From Clostridia bacterium (GTDB lineage Bacteria > Bacillota > Sulfobacillia > SLMV01): a stretch of DNA of 21,404 nt. This document shows, one piece after another, positions 6,789 through 14,137 of the stretch. How positions within the stretch are numbered: position 1 is the stretch's first letter; every line of letters starts with the position of its first letter. The stretch is taken from contig SLMV01000155.1 in NCBI GenBank assembly GCA_007133365.1, positions 1-21,404 on the forward strand, written 5' to 3'. The notes beneath the pieces are model-generated. The model was not told the DNA's origin and searched no databases. It saw only the letters and a list, made by a program, of their open reading frames with translations. The translations under genes were made by a program, and so were the position numbers.

Positions 6789-7321
6789 GGGGTTTCCTCC
6801 CACTCACACCCAAAGACCTCCGCGCTCGCGATCGCTTGCTTGGATTTCCGACTCTTCTCTTTTGGTTGATCCGCCGGATACCCAACGGGCAAGAGCGCAA
6901 CCACTTTATACTCCGCTGGCACCTCCAGCAAGCGCATCGCTTCGTCCTGATGAAATTTGCCGATCCAGCAGGACCCCAATCCCATATCAGCGGCCGCCAA
7001 CGTGATATGATCCACCGCGATGGCCAGATCCACTGCATAGGTTGGAACCTCGCAGGTCATCACCCGCTCCGGTTCTAACGCAATGGCCGCCACTACCACG
7101 GGTGCCTCGCCCACAAAGCGCTGATTACCGCTGATCTTGGCCAATTCTCGGCGCTTTTCTTCGTCTTTTACGACAATGAAATGCCAGGGTTGTCGGTTAC
7201 TCGCAGATGGCGCCAGACGGGCTGCTTCCAATAAGTCCGTTATTTCTTCATTTGACACTGGGCGCTCGGAAAACCGGCGCACGCTCCGGCGCTCCTGCAC
7301 CAAATCCAAAAACCGTTTCAT
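6785..7321 (-). CDS. Nitroreductase family protein (FMN-dependent)
   Basis: 178 residues from the ATG at 7321, nine bases after AAGGGG; an ATG two codons upstream (7327) is only three bases from that site. The family signature is clear: RRSVRRFS near residues 11-18 for FMN phosphate binding, LAPSASNRQPWHFIVV for the dimer/FMN pocket, and the MGLGSCWIGKF segment followed by the LPVGYPAD stretch. Members reduce nitro compounds, quinones or flavins using NAD(P)H and are cytosolic dimers. The C-terminal KEKSRKSK stretch is typical of the short subfamily found in Clostridia and archaea. It is the first gene of a coupled pair with yhaM. The physiological substrate is unknown. Confidence 0.9.
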   Translation of the reverse strand: MKRFLDLVQERRSVRRFSERPVSNEEITDLLEAARLAPSASNRQPWHFIVVKDEEKRRELAKISGNQRFVGEAPVVVAAIALEPERVMTCEVPTYAVDLAIAVDHITLAAADMGLGSCWIGKFHQDEAMRLLEVPAEYKVVALLPVGYPADQPKEKSRKSKQAIASAEVFGCEWEETP

Positions 7322-7327
7322 CGTCAT

Positions 7328-7655
7328 CCGCCCCTTTCGGTATCGTTTCCTTCAAGGATTTCCGCATCTCACGGCGAAAGATACGTCTAAATTGAGGGTC
7401 GCGCCTGCCCATTTCCGAGGGCTTGCCAAATTGATAGTAAAACCTTCAATCTTCTGCTCCGATATAAGTAACGGAAGCCATTGCTTCCACCGGGTGATGT
7501 CCGCGCATTCTTTTTGCTTCCCGGCCGAGGCAGCAGGAACATGGTTCCCAATTAAGAAGGCGGGGCATCGCCTGAGGCATCCCTTCGATGCCTCTTTCAC
7601 GCCGCGGGCAGGTAACCCCTGCCCGCCAACCGCTTTATGCATCTACCCATTATCG
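7328..7655. other. 330-base intergenic region with hairpins, no convincing gene
   Basis: The stretch lies between the FmdB stop and the nitroreductase start. GCGGGCAGG (7604-7612) and CCTGCCCGC (7618-7626) form a perfect 9-bp stem directly downstream of fmdB on the minus strand. Further on, GGCATCG (7564-7570) and GAGGCATC (7574-7581) compete for the same partner, GATGCC within 7586-7594. Neither hairpin has a real U-tract on the minus strand; the second is followed by only TTT on the plus strand. A 96-codon open frame (7352-7642, -) lacks a ribosome binding site and I do not count it. Confidence 0.5.
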
Positions 7656-7865
7656 TCACGCCGAGCATCCGGAAGGGCAGCTGGCGCACCCAGTTCCGGC
7701 ACAAGCCCCGCCCCCGGAGGTGCCCTGAACGTAAAAACCCCTCAGAAGCTGTTTGATCTGGCCGCTATCACAATGCTCACAGATCACGGACCCTCGCTTT
7801 TTCACGGAAACAAACGTGGAGAACTCTGCCCCGCAAGCATTGCAGCGAAAATCATAGGTTGGCAT
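7656..7865 (-). CDS. FmdB-type zinc ribbon protein
   Basis: 69 residues from MPTYDFRC; the ATG at 7865 has GGAGG eight bases upstream. The start and the two CxxC knuckles (C8/C11 and C29/C32) define the FmdB family, in which one zinc ion is held by four cysteines. The tail is Gly/Cys-rich with C55, C60, C63 and C67, ending CPSGCSA. Such tails occur in many members and may hold a second metal. The founding member was described as a putative regulator of a methylotroph amidase, but the role of most homologues is unknown. It is transcribed divergently from the OsmC-like gene. Loss of the tail cysteines to oxidation, or a redox role, is only speculation. Confidence 0.88.
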   Translation of the reverse strand: MPTYDFRCNACGAEFSTFVSVKKRGSVICEHCDSGQIKQLLRGFYVQGTSGGGACAGTGCASCPSGCSA

Positions 7866-7885
7866 TCCCACCACCTCCATTGTTC

Positions 7886-7914
7886 ATTCTACGGTGCTTT
7901 CCAAATCCTGAAAA
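7886..7914 (-). promoter_or_regulatory. Candidate promoter for the fmdB-type gene
   Basis: On the minus strand TTTTCA (7914-7909) and TAGAAT (7891-7886) are 17 bases apart, with 4/6 and 5/6 matches to the sigma-A consensus. It lies about 20 bases before the start codon, in the divergent gap shared with the OsmC-like gene. Confidence 0.4.
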
Positions 7915-7972
7915 GTGCTCATTAGACGGTGAACCATCGATTCGATAAAATGAGCCAAAGGAGTGGATATGA

Positions 7973-8362
7973 ATGGTGAAACGCAATCAAATGACCACAC
8001 GGCTATCAGGAGAACAATTTATCGCCGCCAACGACGAACACGAAATCCCGATGAAAGGCGGACACCCCAGTCCGGTCGACTATCTAGTGGCCAGTCTCGG
8101 GGGTTGCGCCGGCCTCACATTGAAGGCCATCCTTGAGAAAAAACGCATTCGAGTCGATGAACTCGAGGTCAGCACCGATGCAAAATGGGACGAAAACAAT
8201 CGCTATCTGGAGACCATCGATCTGACCTTCAAGGTCCGGGCCGAGGGTCTGACCGAGCAAAAGCTCCAGTCCAGTATCGCCCTCTCCCACAAGCATTGCC
8301 CGGTACATCAGACTTTTGAGCAGAACGTCAACATCAACACAGACGGTGAAATCCTCACCTAA
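7973..8362 (+). CDS. OsmC family peroxiredoxin-like protein
   Basis: 129 residues; AAAGGAG ends nine bases before the ATG at 7973. The OsmC fold is recognised by PSPVDYLVASLGGCAGLTLKAIL, with the first redox cysteine C45, and ALSHKHCPVHQTF with the second, C109. These are the two positions of the catalytic pair in OsmC/Ohr proteins. OsmC and Ohr reduce organic hydroperoxides with thiols. The short form with HCPV is closer to the YhfA/OsmC general group than to Ohr proper. It heads a + strand pair with the DUF4438 gene 95 bases downstream, which may or may not share its transcript. It is a cytosolic protein. Confidence 0.88.
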   Translation: MVKRNQMTTRLSGEQFIAANDEHEIPMKGGHPSPVDYLVASLGGCAGLTLKAILEKKRIRVDELEVSTDAKWDENNRYLETIDLTFKVRAEGLTEQKLQSSIALSHKHCPVHQTFEQNVNINTDGEILT

Positions 8363-8457
8363 ATCACGGTGGGTATCTGGCTCAATTGGGATAAGGCGGC
8401 ACCCTGGCTTCTAGCCCGTTGTAACGACTTCGGCCCTTTCGTAAAGGAGTTGATGGT

Positions 8458-9342
8458 ATGCGCACCAACCGTGATCATCTAGTCGAAATATCCGTAATGG
8501 GTGAAATCGCCCATCCCGCCTACGGTAAAAACCCTTACCAGATCACTGCTGAGGGAAAGCCCGTCATTCTGGTGGGAAGCGGCGGCATCACCTACAATGT
8601 CCGGGTCGGGGACTCCGCCACCGCCTTCAAAGGCGATCATGTCGAGCCCGCCGTCAGCATCAAGCACCCTCAGGGCGATGGGTTTTCCGGGGCCAACGCC
8701 GGATTAAATGTGCTCGCGTGCATCGGCAATCCCGCCCGGGTGAGCACCGGTGAAGCCAAGGGGCATATCGGGCTGGTCACCGGAAAACACGGTGGGGCGG
8801 AGCGCGTGATGATCGATTTCCCTCCCGCCACGCTGGATCAGTTGGTCATCGGCGACACCATTATGATCCGTGCATCCGGCGTCGGACTCGAGCTGCTTGA
8901 TTTTCCCGAAATCCACGTCTTCAACCTTAGCCCGCAGCTCCTCGATGTCTGGCCGATGACGGCAACAAAGAAGCACCTCGAGGTTCCCGTCACCCACCGC
9001 ATTCCCGCCGCCATTATGGGGTCAGGTTTGGGCCGTGACAACGTGGCGCGAGGTGACTACGACATTACCCTCTTTGACCCGGCCACCCGAGAAGCCCACG
9101 ACCTCGACCACCTCCGCCTCGGCGATCTGGTTCTGATCGAAGATGCCGATCATCAGTACGGGCGCATCTACCGCCAGGGATATCACACCATCGGCGTGAT
9201 CATCCACGGCAGTTCAGTCGTCGCCGGTCATGGTCCTGGTCTCACCACGCTAATGACCGGACCGGCATCAACCTTAAAACCGCAACTGGACGATACGGCC
9301 AATCTCGCACACCTATTTAAACTGCGCGATGATCTAGACTGA
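8458..9342 (+). CDS. DUF4438 family protein
   Basis: 294 residues; AAAGGAG ends nine bases before the ATG at 8458. The sequence is a run of glycine-rich beta motifs that I associate with DUF4438, known from a Thermotoga maritima structural-genomics entry: VGSGGITYNVRVGDSA, HVEPAVSIKHP, CIGNPARVSTGEAKGHIG, GKHGGAERVMIDFP, the VTHRIPAAIMGSGLGR segment, and HTIGVIIHGSSVVAGHGPG. There is no signal peptide or membrane segment. Conserved histidines (in TGKHGG, THRIP, IHGSS, AGHGPG) could bind metal or act in catalysis, but no reaction is established to my knowledge. Its stop overlaps the stop region of the convergent MFS gene by nine bases. Confidence 0.8.
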   Translation: MRTNRDHLVEISVMGEIAHPAYGKNPYQITAEGKPVILVGSGGITYNVRVGDSATAFKGDHVEPAVSIKHPQGDGFSGANAGLNVLACIGNPARVSTGEAKGHIGLVTGKHGGAERVMIDFPPATLDQLVIGDTIMIRASGVGLELLDFPEIHVFNLSPQLLDVWPMTATKKHLEVPVTHRIPAAIMGSGLGRDNVARGDYDITLFDPATREAHDLDHLRLGDLVLIEDADHQYGRIYRQGYHTIGVIIHGSSVVAGHGPGLTTLMTGPASTLKPQLDDTANLAHLFKLRDDLD

Positions 9343-10572
9343 ATCCACGTCGTCCGCTAGATCAGCCGTTTCCGGCAAACTACGGATAAGGGGCAACACC
9401 ACCAGCACATCGATGAGCCCCACCGCCACGAAAATATATTCCGGCCCCACCCACTCCCATAAATATCCACCGAGGATCGGGGCCGGAATTCCGACTAATC
9501 CCGTACAAAGACCGATCAATCCTCGCCAGCGTCCGATATAACGGGCCGGCACCAACTCGACCGGTAAAGCGCTCAACAAGACTTCGGCGATGACGCGAAA
9601 CCCGAGAAAGAATCCTGCCAGAAATAAATACGGCGGTGAGGGAGCCCAGGCAAAAAGGAAGGTGCCCGCCAATATGAAGGGTGCCAGGATATAATAGGTC
9701 TTCTTCCGACCGATTCGATCCGCCATCCGCCCGAAAACGGCAGCAAACAACGCTTCGGCGAGGGTAATCGCCACCGTGATGCCGCCGATGGCGAAAGCCC
9801 CGGCTCCTTTCACTTCATAGGCGATCGGATACATAAACGTTAAGATCAATGTTTTGCCAATGAAGGACAGCGACAAAAAGAGCAAACACTGCACCACGCC
9901 CCGGCCTTCGCGAAACAGGGTGCGAAAGTCCCCGAGCAATCGGACTTTACCGGGTCGTAGCGAGTGCTCGCGCACCACTTCTGTCAACTGGGTCAACATA
10001 TATGTAAACAAAAGAGCGCGCGCAACGAACTGGAGCCAAAAAAGGGGACGGATGCCGTCCAAGGTAATGCCCCCGAGCATCGTGACCAAGCCCGCCCCCA
10101 AAAGCGGGGCCAGCAGCGTCGGAAACGCCCCGACCCCCTCACAAAGTGAGCGCGCCGTCGCACGATCACGGTTTTTTAGTGAAACGTCACAGATCACGGC
10201 ACAAGACCCGAGACGCTGCGCCAAACCCGCCAGAAAAACCCCCGGGATGACGAACTCCCAGCTGGGTGCCACCCCGTAAAAAAGCGGAACCAAAAGCCAA
10301 AGTGAAATACCCGTCAGATAGATCTTTCGCAAACTATAACGATCTTGAACAATCCCGAGCGGGAGGGAAATCAGTGTCCCCGAAATCCCGGCTGCGCTGC
10401 GAGCCCACCCCAATTGCACGGGCGAGGCACCCAACATCCGAATGAAGATGGTGGTATATTGTTCCGTCAGCTGAATCAAAAAACGGTGGACGACCTGATG
10501 GGTGACCACCAACTGCCAGTTGCGTTTCTGCCGCCGCCAGAGCTGAACCAATTCCCGCAAGAAACCCAGCAC
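9334..10572 (-). CDS. Major facilitator superfamily transporter
   Basis: 412 residues with about 12 hydrophobic segments in two halves. The start is GTG at 10572, six bases after GGAG. The MFS signature between helices 2 and 3 reads GIVQDRYSLRK (residues 73-83), and its second-half copy GRMADRIGRKK (residues 281-291) is nearly canonical. The N-terminal 30 residues are basic and cytosolic. Unusually, the first half carries a cysteine-containing segment (GSCAVICDVSLKNRDRATAR) at the cytosolic end of helix 4/5. Substrate and direction cannot be told; the second-half pattern is that of drug or sugar-type efflux members. It lies 85 bases downstream of rtcB and could be on the same transcript. Confidence 0.88.
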   Translation of the reverse strand: MLGFLRELVQLWRRQKRNWQLVVTHQVVHRFLIQLTEQYTTIFIRMLGASPVQLGWARSAAGISGTLISLPLGIVQDRYSLRKIYLTGISLWLLVPLFYGVAPSWEFVIPGVFLAGLAQRLGSCAVICDVSLKNRDRATARSLCEGVGAFPTLLAPLLGAGLVTMLGGITLDGIRPLFWLQFVARALLFTYMLTQLTEVVREHSLRPGKVRLLGDFRTLFREGRGVVQCLLFLSLSFIGKTLILTFMYPIAYEVKGAGAFAIGGITVAITLAEALFAAVFGRMADRIGRKKTYYILAPFILAGTFLFAWAPSPPYLFLAGFFLGFRVIAEVLLSALPVELVPARYIGRWRGLIGLCTGLVGIPAPILGGYLWEWVGPEYIFVAVGLIDVLVVLPLIRSLPETADLADDVDSV

Positions 10573-10657
10573 CGAATGCTCCCACCTTCACCACAAAATA
10601 ACGAACGCGAAGAGTGGGCTTCGATACCGGCCACATCGCGATCGGATATTACGCCTG

Positions 10658-12091
10658 TCAAGCGCCCTTGATCACCGCCAAAGGTTCTAGGCGGACCACT
10701 TTGCGCGTCAAACCAATTGCCGCCAGACTATCAACCACGTCGTCAATGTCTTTGTAGGCAGCCGGCGCTTCGTCCAACACCTTCTTCGGCGACACGCCGC
10801 CATAAATCACGCTACCCAACTGACGCTTCAGTTCCTTGACATCGATGCTTTTTTTGGCCTGAGTGCGCGACATCAAACGACCGGCACCATGATTAGCCGA
10901 ATAGAAGGTTTCGGCGGTTTCCTCTGTCCCGGTGACCACATAGGAACTGGTGCCCATACTGCCGGGAATGATAACCGGGTGCCCAGTCTTCCGATACTGA
11001 GGCGGATTGTCGGGGTGCCCGGGACTCAAGGCCCGCGTGGCCCCTTTCCGGTGGATCAGCATCCGGATCCCGCGATGATCTTCAAACTTGGCGATGTTAT
11101 GGGCGACATCGTACACCACATCCAGTCCCAACGTCACATCCGGTTGAGCGAAATAATCGGCGAAAGCACCCCGGACCTCATTGGTCATCAGCTGTCGATT
11201 GGCAAAAGCATAGTTGACAGCACAGGCCATGGCGGCCAGATAATCCTGACCGATCGGCGAACCAATCGGCACACACGCTAAGCCCTTGGAGGGAAGATGG
11301 ATCCCATAGCTCGCCGCCGCTTTGGACATGCGCGCCGTGTATTGGGTGCAAATTTCGTGACCGAAGCCCCGACTGCCCGTATGAATCATCACCGTCAGCG
11401 CCCCCGGGTGAAGACCGAACGTTTCGGCCACCGCTCGATCGTACACCTGAGCCACCGTCCCGAGCTCAATAAAATGATTGCCCCCACCGATCGTCGCCAA
11501 TTGGTCTGCGCGCGATCGCGCCTTCTTACTCACACTATCTAAGCGGGCGCCCCCCAGCGCACCCAATTCCTCGATCGCATCAAGATCTTCCGTACGGCCA
11601 TAGCCTTCACGAACCAGGGCAGCCGCCCCCGCGGTCACCACTTGCTTAAAAGAAACCGAACCGAGCGATTGGCGGCTCGACTTGCCGACGCCCGCCGGGA
11701 TCCTGTGGGTGAAGGCTTTTAGGAGGGCCTGGAGGTCTTCGGCTTTCAAATCGGCACTTTCGATCTTGGTGCTTAGCAATCGCACCCCACAGTTGATGTC
11801 GTATCCGACAGCACCGGCGGAGACCACTGATGTATCCCAGTCGGATTTTTCTGCCTTCATTGCCATCACACCGCCGATCGGGAGGCCATATCCTTGATGA
11901 AGGTCGGGCATTCCCAATACCGGCGATACCACACCCGGAAGCTGGGTCGCATCCTGCAATTGTTTGAGGGCACCGGATTCGGAAAAATGGTCGCGGAGTC
12001 GGCGGTTGAGATAAACGAGAACGTCCGGTTGCTCATCGTCCGATTTGTCGAAACGCCAGCGATTCTCACCATAAGGCATCAATTCGGTCAT
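10658..12091 (-). CDS. rtcB: RNA-splicing / repair ligase RtcB
   Basis: 477 residues from MTELMPYGEN. The ATG at 12091 follows GGGAGGGG; the longer frame upstream has no site. RtcB joins RNA 2',3'-cyclic phosphate or 3'-phosphate ends to 5'-OH ends with GTP and two Mn2+. All key elements are present: GMPDLHQGYGLPIGGV, D98 and C101 in GYDINCG, H206 in GGGNHF, H237 in HTGSRG, H331 in YDVAHN, and NHGAGRLMSR with H401, the expected guanylylated histidine. The IIPGSMGTSSYVV guanine-pocket segment is intact. No archease gene (its usual activator) is in the window. In bacteria the ligase serves RNA repair, for example of tRNA or rRNA cut by toxins. Confidence 0.95.
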   Translation of the reverse strand: MTELMPYGENRWRFDKSDDEQPDVLVYLNRRLRDHFSESGALKQLQDATQLPGVVSPVLGMPDLHQGYGLPIGGVMAMKAEKSDWDTSVVSAGAVGYDINCGVRLLSTKIESADLKAEDLQALLKAFTHRIPAGVGKSSRQSLGSVSFKQVVTAGAAALVREGYGRTEDLDAIEELGALGGARLDSVSKKARSRADQLATIGGGNHFIELGTVAQVYDRAVAETFGLHPGALTVMIHTGSRGFGHEICTQYTARMSKAAASYGIHLPSKGLACVPIGSPIGQDYLAAMACAVNYAFANRQLMTNEVRGAFADYFAQPDVTLGLDVVYDVAHNIAKFEDHRGIRMLIHRKGATRALSPGHPDNPPQYRKTGHPVIIPGSMGTSSYVVTGTEETAETFYSANHGAGRLMSRTQAKKSIDVKELKRQLGSVIYGGVSPKKVLDEAPAAYKDIDDVVDSLAAIGLTRKVVRLEPLAVIKGA

Positions 12092-12130
12092 GGCTTCCCC
12101 TCCCCCTCGTGGCGATGATCTGTCCCTTAC

Positions 12131-12136
12131 ATCATA
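12131..12136 (-). promoter_or_regulatory. Candidate -10 element (TATGAT) before rtcB
   Basis: TATGAT on the minus strand matches the -10 consensus at 5 of 6 positions and lies 40 bases before the rtcB start, in the 82-base gap after the ECF gene. No convincing -35 accompanies it; only a T-rich stretch (CTTTTTGCAT) lies at about the right distance. rtcB may thus be transcribed apart from the riboswitch-controlled gene. Confidence 0.3.
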
Positions 12137-12173
12137 CCGGGTTCGGCTGTATGCAAAAAGCAAAGCGGGAACA

Positions 12174-12671
12174 TCAGCGTGTCAGGTGTGAGAACGACAC
12201 GACCCGACGAAGAAGCGTAACGAGAACGAGACCAATCACAATCCCGCTGCCGGTTTGCCCGAGATTGCCGTAAAATTCGGCTAAAGCCACCGCAATCTGT
12301 CGGCCGTAGAGAAAGTAGGCGGTAATGGAATAACCGATCAACGTCACTGCCGCGCCAGCCGCCATCCCCCCGATCAGTCGGGGCCAAGATCGCGCCTGAT
12401 AGGCCAGCAATCCAATCACCAAAGCGGTCAAGAATTTAATGATAAACGTCGGACCGGCCCATATCGCATAGCCTCCCACAACATCCGCCAAAGCCGACCC
12501 GATGCCCGCAGCCAGAGCGCCCACCACCGGGCCCATCAAGACGGCAGCAGCGTAGATGACGCCATCTCCTAAGTGATAGTAACCGGGGAATGCCGGAATC
12601 TTTAAATACAAAGTGGCCACAGCAATCATAGCACCAAACATCGCACCCCATACCATCCGTTTGATTTTCAT
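12174..12671 (-). CDS. ECF transporter S component, probably for riboflavin or FMN precursor
   Basis: 165 residues, with AGAGGTG seven bases before the ATG at 12671. Five or six membrane segments are visible. The motifs YYHLGDGVIYAAAVLMGP and GALAAGIGSALADVVGGY, followed by GPTFIIKFLTALVIG, are those of the ECF riboflavin-type S family (the DUF1393/PF07155 group), in which the S component binds a vitamin and docks on a shared energizing module (EcfA, EcfA', EcfT). No energizing genes are in the window, as expected for a group II ECF system. The FMN riboswitch directly upstream argues that the substrate is riboflavin, although relatives in this family carry other vitamins. That assignment rests on the regulation, not on residues I can point to. 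Confidence 0.85.
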   Translation of the reverse strand: MKIKRMVWGAMFGAMIAVATLYLKIPAFPGYYHLGDGVIYAAAVLMGPVVGALAAGIGSALADVVGGYAIWAGPTFIIKFLTALVIGLLAYQARSWPRLIGGMAAGAAVTLIGYSITAYFLYGRQIAVALAEFYGNLGQTGSGIVIGLVLVTLLRRVVSFSHLTR

Positions 12672-12693
12672 CGACAGACACCTCTTTCACAGA

Positions 12694-12722
12694 TGACAAA
12701 GAACCCCGAAGGCATTCGGGGT
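12694..12722 (-). terminator. Intrinsic terminator of the FMN riboswitch expression platform
   Basis: On the minus strand ACCCCGAA (12722-12715 by complement) and TTCGGGGT (12710-12703) form an 8-bp stem with a TGCC loop, followed by TCTTTGTC. It lies 23 bases before the S-component start, between the aptamer and the ribosome binding site. A second hairpin, GCGGGAG with CTCCTGC, precedes it. High FMN should favour this terminator and shut off the transporter. Confidence 0.82.
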
Positions 12723-12776
12723 CCGGAGGTAGGAAATGATTGCAGGAGTGAAGCTCCCGCCATTTCGTACGCTCCG

Positions 12777-12913
12777 CCTTCTCCCAATCAGACTATACTG
12801 TCGGCCCCGGATTCTCACCGATTCAACCGTTGAGGCTGATGGGCTCGTCCTGCATCAACAGGCATCACCACCGGTCGGGAATTGGGAAGTTACCCCTCAC
12901 CCTGCCCCGAAGA
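12777..12913 (-). ncRNA. FMN riboswitch (RFN element) aptamer
   Basis: Reading on the minus strand, the conserved blocks appear in order: TCTTCGGGGCAGGGTG (starting at 12913), then ATTCCCGACCGGTGGT, GATGCAGGACGAGCCCATC, GGTGAGAATCCGGGGCCGAC, AGTATAGTCTG, and GGGAGAAGG at the end. This is the full five-stem FMN aptamer, differing from consensus only in helices P3/P4 and by a GAGGGGTAAC insertion before ATTCCCGACC. It controls the ECF S component through the terminator downstream. Confidence 0.95.
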
Positions 12914-12991
12914 CGTCGCTTGGCATCCCATTTTAGGATGCCGCTATACGGCTCGGTTGCCGATAACAACCGATTACGCTCTTATCGTATG
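12914..12991. other. Gap between tgt and the FMN riboswitch with two inverted repeats
   Basis: GGCATCC (12922-12928) and GGATGCC (12936-12942) form a perfect 7-bp inverted repeat with a 7-base A/T-rich loop. CGGTTG (12954-12959) and CAACCG (12967-12972) form another 6-bp repeat. Neither has a U-tract on the minus strand. The promoter of the riboswitch transcript should lie here: TTGTTA on the minus strand sits inside the second repeat, and TATAGC follows 15 bases later, a suboptimal spacing. No gene fits. Confidence 0.45.
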
Positions 12992-14137
12992 TCAACCCCG
13001 CGATGGTGGCAAGTCAAGGTCATCGGGCGGGGCCGTATCATAATACTGCCTCCAAAAGGCGGTCCGCCATTTCATAAACCGATCGTCAAAAATGGCATCA
13101 CGCATCTGGGCCATCAACTCGGTTAGAAAATGGATATTATGATAGGTGGTAAGATAATGCGCAAGAAGTTCCCCTGATTTTACCAAGTGACGGACGTATG
13201 CCCGGCTGAAGCGACGGCAGACCGGACAGGAACAATCCGGATCCAGCGGCTTCGAATCGGAGGCGAATTGAGCATTTCGCATATTCAAAACACCCCGGTG
13301 GGTCATTACGGAACCATGGCGGGCCATGCGGGTCGGATAAACCGAGTCGAACATGTCCATGCCAAATCGGACCGATTCAATCAAGACATCGGGGCTCCCC
13401 ACCCCCATCAGGTAACGGGGCTTTTCTTTGGGCATCCCCGGTGCAATCGCCCGCACCACCCGAACCATTTCGGCAAAAGGTTCGCCGACGCTCAATCCGC
13501 CCAGTGCATAACCATCAAACCCCAATTCTATCAGCTCATCACAATGTTGTTGGCGTTTATCGAGATCCACGCCGCCCTGGATGATGGCAAATAGCGCCTG
13601 ATCCGTCCGGGTTTTGGCGGCCTGACATCGCTTCGCCCATGAGGTGGTCCGCCGTAACGCGTCCGTCAAAACCGCCTCGTCGGCAGGATAGGGTGGGCAT
13701 TGATCCAAACACATGATGATGTCGGCACCAAGATTTTCTTGTATCCGCACGGCTTTTTCCGGAGTCAATCGGTGTTCGCTTCCATCAAGATGAGAACGAA
13801 ACGTGATCCCGTCTTCATCTAACGAAAATAGATCGGATAGACTAAACACTTGAAAGCCTCCGCTGTCGGTCAGGGTTGGACCGGGCCATCCCATAAAGGC
13901 GCCCAACCCACCGAGCGAGCGAATCAACTCGTCACCCGGTCGCAAATAAAGATGATAGGTGTTCGCCAGAACCACCTGCACCCCGATCTCTTTTAGATCA
14001 TGAGGGGGCATCGCTTTGACACTGGCATGGGTACCGACCGGCATGAACACCGGGGTCGCCACACTCCCGTGCGTGGTTTCAAAACAGCCGGCTCGCGCCA
14101 GACAATCGGAGGACCTCGCCATCGTTGTCAACTTCAT
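12992..14137 (-). CDS. tgt: Queuine tRNA-guanine transglycosylase (bacterial preQ1 type)
   Basis: 381 residues. The ATG overlaps the queA stop as ATGA, with AAGGAAG seven bases upstream. Tgt swaps guanine-34 of tRNAs with GUN anticodons for preQ1, the first tRNA-bound step of queuosine synthesis. The catalytic aspartates are D91 (TLTDSGGFQVF) and nucleophile D264 (DMFDSVYPTR); the RMARHG loop follows. Zinc is held by C302, C304, C307 and H333 (TYHN). The substrate-pocket segments IIQGGVD and ALGGLSVGE are intact. It is the last gene of the repair/queuosine operon, directly after queA, which carries out the next step of the pathway. Confidence 0.96.
   Translation of the reverse strand: MKLTTMARSSDCLARAGCFETTHGSVATPVFMPVGTHASVKAMPPHDLKEIGVQVVLANTYHLYLRPGDELIRSLGGLGAFMGWPGPTLTDSGGFQVFSLSDLFSLDEDGITFRSHLDGSEHRLTPEKAVRIQENLGADIIMCLDQCPPYPADEAVLTDALRRTTSWAKRCQAAKTRTDQALFAIIQGGVDLDKRQQHCDELIELGFDGYALGGLSVGEPFAEMVRVVRAIAPGMPKEKPRYLMGVGSPDVLIESVRFGMDMFDSVYPTRMARHGSVMTHRGVLNMRNAQFASDSKPLDPDCSCPVCRRFSRAYVRHLVKSGELLAHYLTTYHNIHFLTELMAQMRDAIFDDRFMKWRTAFWRQYYDTAPPDDLDLPPSRG

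Noticed and set aside
7352..7642. 96-codon open frame on the minus strand between fmdB and the nitroreductase gene
   Set aside because: No ribosome binding site, the first third is made of hairpin sequence, and the protein resembles no family I know. Kept as an intergenic region.
7137..7925. 262-codon open frame on the plus strand
   Set aside because: It runs antisense through the nitroreductase and FmdB-type genes, which have clear families and ribosome sites; the translation has no protein-like features.
8363..8457. Promoter or terminator between the OsmC-like and DUF4438 genes
   Set aside because: I found no hexamer pair with proper spacing and no hairpin followed by a U-tract in these 95 bases.
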